Source: Cercopithifilaria johnstoni (taxonomy: Eukaryota > Nematoda > Chromadorea > Rhabditida > Onchocercidae). From it: 64,000 bases of DNA. Under the pieces are notes generated by a model that worked only from the letters and a program-made list of their open reading frames with translations, was not told where the DNA came from and made no database searches. The first letter of the stretch is position 1, and each line of letters begins with the position of its first letter. Below, piece after piece: positions 1-12,500 of this stretch. Location: NCBI GenBank assembly GCA_916381525.1, contig CAKAEH010000961.1, forward strand, positions 124,001 to 188,000. The letters are read 5' to 3'. The position numbers and the translations under genes were made by a program.

Positions 1-1563
1 GTGATCAATATACAAATTTTCATGTTATGCATTAACTATATTATTTTATGATTTACTTATTTTCATATACTAAATGATATTAACCGGAATATAGCATTAT
101 TTATTTCCGGAAAAAAATATTCAAAGTAACAAATACGAATTTTAAGCCATATTTTTATATTGTATTTGTTAAATATTATTAGCTTCAAATTTTAAAAAAT
201 ATTTTATTAATACCAAATGTTAGAAATAGAAAAAGCATTTAAATAATTACTTTCAATATTGCATAACGGATAGTAAATACATTCTTCTTTAACATTAATT
301 TCAGTTATAAAACGAATTTTTTAAACAAATTCTTCAAAATTATTTCTTTATGATTTGTGAATGATAAATTTTAATGAAATGTAACAAGTGAAATATATTA
401 GATTTTCAAAAATTAATTAATTATTGACACCTTTCAAAGATTTCAATTGGTTGGATACATTGTAAATGTAAATGTCTTTTGCATTATTCATTTTTTTAGC
501 ATTTATTTGTTGTAAAATAATAACCGATTGTTTAGTAATCAATTAGTTACATAATATATTTTTATGTTTTAATAATATGTTTTAAAAAAAAAAAAACAAA
601 AAAACAATTAATTACTGTATTTTCCAAGCAAAAGCAATTTTCATTAGTAATTAAATGTTTTTATGAATTAAAATTTAAAACAAATATTTCAGTAAAAAAA
701 TGAATGAATTAACAAATATCATTTAAAAAAAGCGAAAGTTTATAAATTTTTCTAAAATTTTTGTCAAAAATTATAAAATGAAAATTGATGCCAATCATTA
801 AAAATCGATTAATCCAAATCGATCGATTGATTAAATTCATTGTGACATCTTTATTTCTCTCGAGAATATTCACAGATGGAAGATCACATCAATTATCAAA
901 AATAATCGTTGAAAGAAGATTAAATAAATCGAAAGTCAAATCAGATTAATTGTTATTAACGATTGCAAAGAAGAGGGATATTTTCTTTATTTATTTCCAT
1001 AATAAATATTTCAATAAGAAATAAATGAAATAGCATAAATTATTAAAGTGAAGTAAAGGTTTATAAATTTTTCTAAATGATGAAAATTAATTGTTAAGCA
1101 ATAAATCAAATTCTAAAATTAACCGGCTTGCTAACTATTCACCTATAAAGATCATTGCTTACTTCTTCGCTAACCATTACTGGACAACGAGAAAGTGTAC
1201 TGAATTGATTATTAAATAAAAGTAATAATAGATCCAGATTAAAAGTTACTCTTTATTTGTACATTCATTTTATTAGTTATGATAGCATTCCCTAAAATCA
1301 TTTTTTTGTTCTCTGTTATGATCAATCAGTAATAATTTTATTGCCGTTTAAGGTATTTGCTCTTATGTGTTGTGATAGTTGGAAATTTAAATAATTCTGT
1401 TTCAGTAATTGATGCATTGTTTCTTTTTTTATATTCATTTCATTCCAAGAACTTAGCATATTTTATTTTTGACTTATCTTTAGCATTCAATCTTCAGGCC
1501 CCTCACTTAATCATTGTTTAACATTTTGCGCTTTTTATTTTCCGTGAAGGACTGAACATCTCA

Positions 1564-1621
1564 CATCCGAACACTTAGACAGAAGTTCGTATCGCATCCA
1601 AACACTTGGACAGAAGTCCGT
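1564..1621. repeat. Two-copy 27-bp tandem repeat
   Basis: Copies at 1564-1590 and 1595-1621 share the pattern CATCCRAACACTTRGACAG followed by AAGTYCGT, differing at three positions and separated by 4 nt. No function is visible. Confidence 0.75.
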
Positions 1622-3807
1622 GAAATATGCCTACTACACAAAATAATTCAGCCATTTCGATATCTCCCAGAAACTTTGAAGAAATTCTATGTCAATATGA
1701 AAATCATTTAAATTTTGTAAGAAAGGAAAAACAAAGGGAATTATATCAAAATAGATTAAATTAAAATGGAATAAATCCAATTAAATTCAATTAGAGTTAA
1801 TATGTTGCACTTAAAAAGTTTTGAAATTATTTAATAGACTAATAAAATGATGTTGTAATTCATATAAAACGAGAAGATTATAAGAATCGTCGTATAGCTA
1901 TAGTAGTAATTGTAAATGTCTGAAATGGGACATAATTATTCCATCATCGTTGACAGTTTATGAACATTATTAATTACAGAGATGACAGAGAGCAATTGGA
2001 AGGGATGATAGTTTGGTGGATGAATTGGTTGTATTATCAAGTTAACAACGGTCAACCGATCATCACTTCAATCGATTTCTATTTTATATGAACTGTGCAA
2101 TTTTCAACATTATTGCCAAACTATACGATTATCATTTGCAGATAGATTTTGATTTTAATTTAAATTAAATGCACTTAATACGCAATATGTGTTTGCGTTA
2201 CCGCATTGCAGGAGTTTTTTTTCAATAAGTATTCCTTATGAAACTCTTGACGGTATTCAAATTTTTCACTGTAGAAAATGTTCGAAATTTTAAATCACTT
2301 GTAGTACACATATCATTCCATAGCTAACAGTTTGTTTATCAATACATTCAGTAGTAGTCATTGAATATAATCATTCGTTTTTTTGTTACCGCTGATATTT
2401 ATTAAGCCTTCTAAATATTATCTTCTTCTTTTCTTTATTTATTAGTGCTTTAATTTTGATTTCAATTTTAATTATCATTTTGTTAGTTTTAATTATCATT
2501 TTTAGCCTTTTGTTAAATTTGTATTAGTAAGGAAATTAGAAGAGATTTGAGTGAGTGATTAAAATCAGTTCTGAAAATGGCATCAACTTTGGCTACGCTA
2601 ATATTTTGCCATTAATAATTGAAGCAATACAAAATGGAAGTAAAAATTTTAATTTTAATAGTTAATTAATACCGAAGAAATTGGAAAATGAGTTTCATGA
2701 AATTTTATTATATTCCTTCCATTTTCTCTTCTTCTCCACTCTTCCACTTTTTCCCTTAATCCTCTTATCTATCTGCAATTTCAATCAAGTATTTTTGTTC
2801 AAAAGAAGCTTAGATTCAAATGATTTTATTCAAAAGAGTTGCGATAGAAAGGAAGAGGAAGAGATGCCTTATAAGCGCTCTCTGTCACAATTTTCTCTTT
2901 GCTTAGCTTTTGTTTGAAGAACCTGTTTCAGGATGAAAGTTTAGAGAGGACATCAATACTGAGTCTTCGCAACTATTATTAGCTGCTAAAATTTGTTTGT
3001 GGACAGTCTTTTCTGAATTCCGGATGCTTTAACTCAGTTTTCTGAACCATATTTAAGTTAGCATCCGTTTGTCGGTTAAAAGTAACGTCTGATATAAACA
3101 ATCTTCCTGAACTACTTGAAGATTTTTAGACATGACGACTCTTTGCGGCTAATTCTTTTTTAATATAGCACAAATTTCATCTTTTGGTTCTTCAAACTTA
3201 GTTTAATAAAATCTAGCCCATCAACAAATGGAAGATCATGAAAGACTTCAGAACCAGCCGATCGTTTAATGAAGTCAATTATTTAAAAGACAGATGCGAA
3301 AGTATGGTTAGAAGTTTTGTCGAGTTGTACAAGACAAGAATGGATCTAATCTAAATCACTTCATTTAATTTAAATTTTTTATACATAACTTACCACATAC
3401 TACACAGTATCAAGCAATTAGTGTTTGCTTAAACGTCACAGTAAATTTTATATTTTTGCAAATAAATGAGATCTTTTTAAAATGGATATTTTGCTAGAAT
3501 CAGCCGAAATATTCATTGCACGGATAATTATGATGTGTGCGGAACAGTACCAGACATAATACGCCATATCTGAGTCACCTACAAGAAAAGCCAATTCAAA
3601 ATGCCAGTTCATTCTGCTCGATTCATCTATCTAATCAAGCTTTCAGAGTCAAGATATGCCGACTAACTAAACATTAGGGTTATCCATCTAAAGCTATTTT
3701 TCAACATTTCAATAAGATCCACCAAAAGTTTCTGTGCAGAAGCTTTTATAAAATTCTATCCGGAAATACATTCAACTCCTGTCTAAATCAAATTTTTTTT
3801 TTGAAAG

Positions 3808-3895
3808 ATTGGATTTCTCGAGATGTGGGATTTCTGAATAGTAATGGTTTTATATACGTTACTGCTGATGCAATTAAAAAAGCGGTAGTAGACAG
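3808..3895 (+). other. Isolated exon-like island, possible MATH-domain remnant
   Basis: An 88-nt stretch is bounded by a T-rich acceptor ending GAAAG and a strong GTGAGG donor. Read with two leading bases from an upstream exon, it is open throughout and gives WISRDVGFLNSNGF followed by IYVTADAIKKAVVD. This loosely recalls the last strands of a MATH/TRAF-like domain (the pattern W-x-x-x-x-D-x-x-G-x-L/I). No partner exons were found upstream or downstream: the sequence before the acceptor carries stops. It may be a decayed gene fragment or an exon whose partners I cannot see. Basis: splice signals seen; family assignment is weak inference. Confidence 0.25.
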
Positions 3896-5959
3896 GTGAG
3901 GTTACTTCTACTCCAACTCTGTTCTTTCCTGTTTCATCGTCATAATACATGCTCTATGTTGCCTCTTTCATGATATTAATACCTTTCTGCTAGATATTAT
4001 TTACTGTTCAGAAACATTAATTCAATATTAACTGTTTCAAAAACAACCTATAGATATTTATTGACTGTTCAGAAACAGTAAGTAATCTCTGTCTATTCCT
4101 ATGCAAAAACATTCACATGTCTGTTAGAATGTCAAAAGTGTTAAGATCAGCTAAAATAATAAAATGAAATTAGAAATGGAATTGCATTTATGATTTAATT
4201 TTACTCATGTTTTCATGTTTCCACACAACATATTTATATGTGATTCACATTGTCAAATATACAATAATATGGAATCTATCAACTATTTTTATCTAATAAC
4301 CGAGAATTGGATTGGTGTTATATGTGACTGAATTGATAATAAAACATTGCACGTGTATATGTTGTATTAGAGATTAAAGATATACATGTGAATATGTATA
4401 TGCGTGTGTTTGTAGTTTATATGTAATTACATAGCATATAAATGTGCGGTACTATGTAAACACTGTTTCATAATTGATATACATATCAAAACTAGTAAAT
4501 ACATTACCAAGTGCCCAGTAGTAGTGCACCCATCTCGATGAGATAAACAAGCAAACAAGGATAGCAGTAGGAGAATATAATACTGTCACGTACTGGTTAC
4601 CGTCCACTTAAAGATAAACTTCATCTCTAGAAAAAAAAGTGAAATTTTAATGTGTTGAAAAGAACTCAACCTGATTGTCTTAGCAATATTTGCTACTGTA
4701 CTTTGAATTCAGCATTCTAAGATAGTTTTGGATCCATCGGATGCTAATCACCTTCTTCAGTAGTGCTCAAATGTAAATTAATCATTTTATCTTATTGAAA
4801 TATTAGGAGAACTGTTGTTGAATGACAAAGAGATATGAATTTATCAGTAAGAGAGTAGAAACCGAAGTATAAGCTCAAGTAATGTTACTCAACAATCCTG
4901 AATTATCTAATTGTTTATTTCACATATTCTTGCGGTTATTCCTTTATTCAGCTGCTATTGAAATTTTTTCACATCAATTTTCTCCTACTTATCTTCAACT
5001 ATTTGTCTACACAATTAAGTTCCCATTGAATCATTTTGGACAAATGCCTGAAAGCTGAGGGCCTGTTTCTATACTCACACGGGTATCAAGCCTTACTTTT
5101 TAGATTTTCTTGCACAATATCTGATTCGATTGACATCCCTTCCCCTCAATTACGTTTGCACCAACATCCGCTGCTATATAACTGATGTTTTTTTTATTGA
5201 TTCATATGAGTGTAATTATAATTTATTATTCTATGCAATCATAGTTTTAATTTTTTTATTGATCTACGCGAATATAATTTTGTAGATCATTTTGGAACTT
5301 TATTTTATCAAAGTGATAAGCAGTTCAAATCTGTTCACTGCCACAGTGGAAATGATTCTTAAGATTGTAGGAGCTATATTAGCAATCATAACCGTTCCGA
5401 TTTGACGGAGAAAAGAAACTAATATTTAATATCAGCCACATCAATTAAAGTGCTTCTAATTGTGATGATGATATCAATGAAATCTATAATTGTTTCTGAT
5501 CGTTACACCACAACCGCACTTTTCATTCATACTTACCATCTTGTAACAAATAATATGTCTGCACTGTCTGTGTCACGTGTTCTCAAACTTTACATATAAT
5601 TGATTATCAATTTTGTCGAAGATTTTGTTACTTTCAGTCTCAAATTTGAAGCAAAACTATAAAATATTTCCCAAACGGCTTCATACACACACAGACATAC
5701 ACATACATATTACACGAAAATGTCCATTGTTGTGGTTGTGTGCCATCATTAGTTCACGATTTTCACGAGGACCTCTATCGATTCTTGATTCTTTTCTGCT
5801 ATTCCCTTTTCTTCTCTTCTCAATCTATATTGTCTTTTCCATTTCACTTTCCCAGCCTATTTTTCCGGGGCCAAGAAAAAACCTTCAAATGTTCTGGTAG
5901 CCTTAAGCTGACACCACTCAACATAACATCAAATTCCATTCTCACAAAACTTGCCTAGC

Positions 5960-6043
5960 ATATGTGTATGTGCGTGTATGTGAAGGGGTGGTTAGGTATA
6001 CATGTGTGTGTGTGTGTGTATGTGTATGTGTGTATGTGTATAT
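5960..6043. repeat. TG/TATG microsatellite
   Basis: Alternating purine-pyrimidine tract rich in TGTG and TATG steps, with its longest uninterrupted TG run near 6004-6019. TACA/CATA-rich sequence follows for about 200 nt. Ordinary simple repeat, probably length-polymorphic. Confidence 0.85.
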
Positions 6044-7824
6044 TCTATAATCATGAATTTTACAAGTATCCCGAGAAAGCGGACATATATTTATATATAT
6101 TCTTGCTTTGAATTTCAACAGTTCCTCAACAAATTATAGATTATACACACTTATATTGCATACATACATATGTAAACCCTCACATACATATATATGTACC
6201 CCCATCATATAGATTCACACATAACACACAAATGCATACATATGCTCAAATACAAAGTTTGATTGATATTGCTGACATCAACAGTTAGCGCAGATTTTCA
6301 GATTTAGAATTCTTTTTTAAATTCGATTTATTCCTTTTTTGGAATAAGTGATTTTTCCTATACGTTATTTTTATCAACCTGACAGACGTATTAAATGTTA
6401 TTAGGTATACCTATGTAATGTATTCCTTCTTCAACTAACCATTTGCTGATAATGTATTCTTATGGACATTTGAATGGTAACAATGATAAAAGTAACAAAA
6501 ATGTGTGTTATTAAAATTTAATGTTGATTGCACAAATATGTTACGGAAAAACGATCGCATACATATATAAAATGACAGATGAGAATAGAATGATTGCAGA
6601 AGTTGTTAAGTGCTAGAGATAACTCTGACCTCACGAAAATATATGACCCCACGAATCGTTGCATTTGACTACAGGTGCCTCATTCGGTTACTTATATCAG
6701 GAAATGCAACATTATGTTGTCACTATGAACTATTATATTATATTATTAAGTCCCTAAAACAGGAACCGCGCATGTTATTCCAGTGAATAAATGGAATTAG
6801 GCAGGAAAGGAAAACATTACGGAAGATCAAGAATTTTTTTTCACATCAGTGACTTATGCTATCCAAAATGAAGATTAAAAGAAGAAACGATTGAAAACAG
6901 TGCTGATACTATTGCAAGAAACTGTTTGCTGTTATACTCATATAAAATTTATGCTTAAAAAATTTCATTTGCTTAATTACTTTTGGGCCGTCTTCCTTCC
7001 TTTCCATCTCATCATAAATTAATAAATTATAGTATCCATCCATTTACTGAATATTCAGTAAATTCATATATATTTTGTTAAATCAATTCAGAAAGAATTC
7101 TTGAAACCACTTTGTTAAGTAAATGATCAAGAAAGCAATGAGATTACTGAGAGAAGACTTCAACTTAGTTTTAAGCATAATTTAAACGAAAACATGATGA
7201 CAGATGAAAAGTGTTACACTTTACACTTGTTTACCATTTTCTTTATTCGTGTCAAAATTGTTTAAGTGACTATGTTAAAAATTTTTATGACACATTTTTC
7301 GTCTTTCACATAAATGAAGAATTTAAATAAAAGTTGAAATCAATTAAAATAAAGGTTGAATTGAGAAATATTTTCAAATGCTCTTTGAATATGTTTCTGA
7401 AGTCTTTTTATGCTTCCTTCTCCTGCATTCTTTTGATCAATTTCTTGGACGACACACTATTCATTTTTCAATTTTTAAGCGGTATACAGCAAGTTATAAA
7501 ATAATATTTGATGTTTCAAAATTTTCTGCATAATTTCGAAAATTTTCGAAATTTTCCCTAAAATTTGTTTCGATGAGAAGAAATATTTATCTGAAAGCAG
7601 TGTAAATAATTTTTGTCTTATCCTACAGTTATCTTCATCTTTAGCTAAAAGAAGTGAGAAGGATGGGTAGCAGCAATTAATTATAAAAAAATAAAATATA
7701 ACAGCTGGAAGCCGTGAGAGTATTTGAAAAGGTTTATCCGGAACGCACTCAGTGTATCCATATCGCATTGCAGTGTTACTTCAAAAATAAACTTTCAAAA
7801 AATGACATCACCTTCATGCCACTC

Positions 7825-7888
7825 ATTTCATTCCTTACGATTAAATACTGAAAGCACGAACGTGCTTTTTAATTGTAAGGAATGAAAT
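7825..7888. repeat. Imperfect hairpin in the 5' flank
   Basis: The left arm begins ATTTCATTCCTTAC and the right arm ends GTAAGGAATGAAAT. The stem continues through AAAGCACG/CGTGCTTT with one mismatch and a 6-nt insertion (TACTGA) in the left arm. Arms are about 28-34 nt around a 2-nt loop. It is not followed by a gene-specific terminator context. A small palindromic repeat element is one possibility. Confidence 0.7.
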
Positions 7889-9540
7889 CATATTTTCTAG
7901 CTTTCTTTGTGAAAAAAAAGAAAACAAGTAGAAGAAATTGGCACGAATTTCTGCTATTCTTTCCATTCTTCTAACTATGATATTTCCCTACTTTTTCCCT
8001 TTACAGCACTTTTGATTCATTGCTTGTGAAATTCGCAGCTAGTTAACGTGCAGAAAAAGGGGCAATAATTGGACAATATTTGAAGTACAGTAAAATTCCT
8101 TTCGGGAAGTTCCAAGTGAATAAAAAAGAAGAACCTTAACAGTTCGATATCGATAGCTTAATTAGTGGAAAACAAAATATTGCGATAGCTGATTTTGTTA
8201 ATTTCAAGCAACAGCATAAAGTCTCGTTTAATCATATAATCAGATTGGAGCTGTGCTATTACTATACCTTGCTAATCCTGCAGTTAAATCTATCGATCCT
8301 TTTCAGTATGATCAAAGGTTACGAGGATCCTCAATCGATAAATCTATCCAATCTCTTCGCTCTAATTAAAAGTCTTCCTTCAGTTATTTAAGCCAAAATA
8401 TTTAAAAGATTGAAAATCAAAATTTTGCTTGCGGTAATGAAAGATACTATTAAGGAACATGAGATATTTCATTTTTCGACCAGTAAAAGAAATAATGTAA
8501 AAGCAAAGGTAAAGGAATTAAGCAGCAAACTAAGTAAAGAGGTTATAATGCGACTCTAACCTTTCCACTGACAATAACTGCCATTGGACAACTTTGAGTA
8601 AATCGGAAAATGTTCCATTTCAAATCCCAAATTCCAGTTCGCTTCCCTTTTTCCCCTCTTCATTAGAGTAATGCATAGCGTAAGGGTTATCATCTACAGT
8701 TTCTCTGTCTATCTCTCTGCGAAAAATGAATTCCCCAATTACTCTCATCATCGGGAATCGTTATAACTTAACAATTTTTTCAATACTGGCTCTACGATGC
8801 TCATGCAATCTATCGTCTCCTCACTTAACTCATTATCTTCCCATTCTTAATCTCTAATGGACGTATTTTTAAGTCTCATCGATCTCTAAAAAATCTCTTC
8901 AAAATCAACTCTATTTTCTAACGCTACGTCGTCTTCGCTAATAATTAACAGTTGGATGACACAGTAAAAAGGCCTCATATCACACTTGTAGTATTAATTT
9001 GGTGGAGGTTGGCGAGCTTGTGGAAGTGTGGATAAGTGGAATGAGAATGGTTTGTCACCGATGATATCATTGACAGCGCAAGAAGATACAAATAATATCT
9101 TTACTACTAGAGTGGTCCTCTTCCTCTCTTTCTCTGTCTCCCTCACAATGTTAGTCATTCACGTTATTTATCCAATAGAGCATTTTTTTCATAAACTTTG
9201 AATTAATCGTTTGGTAGATAACATTCCTGAAATTAAATTTTCCCTTTTAAAGTCAGTTCAAATTACAAAGTTATATCTATGTTTAGAACAAAGTTGCAAT
9301 ATGGTTTGAGGAATTGTGCAAATATCAACAAGGCTTATGCTTCATGTGACCATAGACGTTATCTTTCATTTGATCTTTTTTAGGAATATTATATTGGAAA
9401 AACTGTGAACCAATTTTGTACCATAATTTTACACTCTGTGGTCCATTTCAACGGTACTCAACATGATTCGATGGAAGTTTTTCAAGGCTAGCTGATACTT
9501 TTTTTGCGTTTTCTGATATCTTTGTTGTACGTAACATACA

Positions 9541-12500
9541 ATGGTTCTACGGCCGTTAGAATTTGCGGATTGCCTGTCAGATAGTCCATGGTTTCGCCAA
9601 AATTTGCGGGAACATGAAAATGTTTTGGAAGATGCCCATAAAAATATCAAAAATATCGAAATACAATGCCGCGAACTTATTCATTGCACGAGGAGTAAGT
9701 TTTACATTGTTTTTATATTTTTTCTTCATTCATTTTTCATTTTGCGCATCTTGTTGTCATCCTAATTCCGATTCTTGTTTTTTTCAATTTTCATCATTTC
9801 TATATTCTCTTTTTTTGTTCACCCTTTTTTGAATGTTTCTTTTCTATGGTTAAAATGAAAATTTCAAGTTTATTTTAGGGGATACAGGAATATTTTTTCA
9901 TATGAGCTTAAATTTGAATATAACAAGTGTCAAAGAAAATAGAAAATACTTCACATTTAATTTCGATGTTACGCGGCTCATTAATTTATAACATTTAAAA
10001 ATTTTTCATTCTGCTTAATTAATTTAACTTGTTTTTCTTTTGCTCATATAATAGTTTGCAGATTTCTAGGAAGTCATCACGATTTTATAGATGGCTACTT
10101 ACAGTTTTGTAGTGTGCAACCAAGTTGAAAAAAGATGAGAAATAATTTGCAATTATATTGTAGAACTTTCCGTGGCTCAAAGAGCATTTGCAAAGTCGTT
10201 GAAAGAATTTAAATTTGTCACAATTGGTAGTACTCAGACAGACGATGAACGAAAAATAGGTTAGTTTTTTCTTTTTGGTTTTTTATTCTTTTAGCCAGGC
10301 TTTTGTTATCAGCAATATCAACTTTGATGAAGGATATTTTAATTCCAGATGCTTAGATTTTCGTACATTTTACTGCTATATAGTGTATAATGCAGAATGC
10401 CGATAACTTTTTTTTTACCTATTTCTACAATTACATTAGCGATGGCAGTGGATAAAACAATCAGTAAAAATTGCAGAGACTCAGCATTTCGAGTCTTTTT
10501 TTTATTGTCTAAAATCATTTAGAAACTTTACATTAGAAGCTCTAAAATCTCTGTGACAAAGTCGCTGCTCAGCGTTATGTCAGTAATCGTAGCAAAAGCT
10601 CACTTAATAGATTTGCAGCTGAGTGTATGAGTAAATTTGGCGATTTTGTAAGTCAAATTGAAGATCATCGCGAAAAAATTATTGAAGATTCGGAGATTCA
10701 TTTTATCGAGCCTCTACGTAAATTTCGAGTGGAAGGAATTGGCAGAGTTAGTTTTAGTTATTTGTGATTAAAGATTGCGTTCATGTTGAATAATATTGAG
10801 TATGTGCGTCTGCTCACACTTCGGTAAGTAGTTCGGAACTCTGTAGTAATGTATTACTTTTCAACTAATGTTTTCTGCTAAATTTCAAATTGCGGATTTA
10901 CCGCTAATTTTCAAAGATTAAGAAATTTTTTCCAGCCCGATGTTATCATAAAATACCTATATTGTTTTTCCTAACTTTAGACAGTGCAAAATGCAAATTG
11001 ATTTAGGTATTACATGATGACAAAAAGAGGTACGAAAAGGAATCCAACAAGTTTTATGCATCGCTCGAAAAACATTTACACTTATCGACCGTGAGTTTCT
11101 TCTTATTGTTGGTGAAGTTTAATTTCCTGCTGTAGTCTTTTCTTTCATTAATAAAATAATTTTACTCACAAAAAATTCTTCCTAAAGTTTTCGTCACGGT
11201 TTAGGATAAGAAATATTTCAGTGTATCTGAACAAAGAACACTAGAAATTCCAGACAAAGATGATATGACTACCCACAGCTTGTTTAGCTGTAAATTAAAC
11301 AAAATAATTAAATAGCTAGCTTAGCCCTCCTATGGTTTTTGCTACATGGTTGTGATCCAAAATCAAGCCGAGAATTAATCTGCTTTTGAATAGATTGTTG
11401 AAAATTCAGTATCGTTTTGAAGGCGCGAAAAAATGATTTCAAAGAAGCGGATGCTCAATTGGACATGCAACAAAGGAATTTCTGCAGTTGTTCGCTGGAC
11501 TATGTAACAGCAATACAGGCGGTTCAGGAAAGAATGAAATTTGAATTTGTGGAGACGTTATGTTCGTTCGTATATAGCTGGCTCACTTTTTACCATGTTG
11601 GTAAGTGTAATGTTTGCTTATATAAAAATAAATTTTTTATGCAAATCAAGGACCTAATAAAAATTGGTTAAGCCTCATTAAAGTTGTATTGCATTGTACC
11701 TTGCTGGCATCAATAAAATTATTGTTGATACCCGTAAGAATTTTTTAGGTCACGTAACGCATGAAGACTTCAAACCATTTCTAAGTGAAGTGCAATCGAA
11801 AGTTCAAAAGGTCATATTTTCGTGCTCGTTTTCTTTATAGATGATATCTATTTCCATGTTGTTAGGGTTATTTTTTCATCATTTGTGGTAATAGAATGCT
11901 TACTTATTATTGATGAGAGTATCAGAGAGAAAGTTATGTATTCCAATTCATTTCATGAAAGTTTTCCTGGTACTTTTGTTAAATAAAGAACTAGTTTTAG
12001 GCGAAACAAAGCTTTGAAGAAACAAAAGAATATTATGTGCAGCTCAAAGACAAAATGCTGATAAATCATTTGAAAAATGCAGTTGGTTTTAATTTTTGCC
12101 AGAGTTTTAAACGTTTTACCTTATTGTGTGTATATGAAATATTTTGATAGCTGGTATGATAAGTTCTTTCAGAGATCTAACTATGTGGAATTAGGAGATG
12201 TACAGCGCTGAGTTCCTTATTACTGTATTTAGTAACTTAGTCTATGTTTTTTTCAACTGCCACATTCCTAGAGGTTGGGAAAATAACTTCAGGAAGCTGG
12301 GAATCTTCAAGATGAAATAATCATAGTTATTTGCAAAGTATTGAGTAGTTAATAATATTTTTCGAGAATTGCCTGAAAATTTCGATTTTGTTTCAATTAA
12401 TTTTTTGCATAAATCCGATTTTACGACTTTCAGGTATTTCAAACAAACGAAAGTGATAATTTCAGTGAAAATCCTCGAACCGTTTCTAGTATTAAACAAG

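Larger units (their letters stand above)
1..9540. other. Gene-poor 5' flank
   Basis: AT-rich sequence with no convincing multi-exon gene on either strand. Open frames here are short, low-complexity (T/F/L-rich) and lack supporting neighbouring exons. It contains a 27-bp tandem pair, a TG microsatellite, an imperfect hairpin and one isolated exon-like island, each listed separately. The last few hundred bases (about 8,600-9,540) presumably hold the promoter of the GRAF-type gene that starts at 9541, but I see no recognisable core promoter motif. Confidence 0.6.

Noticed and set aside
2681..2917. Open frame of 78 codons rich in F and L
   Set aside because: Composition-driven by CT-rich sequence, no splice context, no recognisable domain.
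5613..5958. Two overlapping plus-strand frames
   Set aside because: Both arise from T/C-rich simple sequence next to a microsatellite; neither resembles a protein family.
7475..7768. Minus-strand 97-codon frame
   Set aside because: Low-complexity F/I/L/K sequence without partners or a conserved motif.
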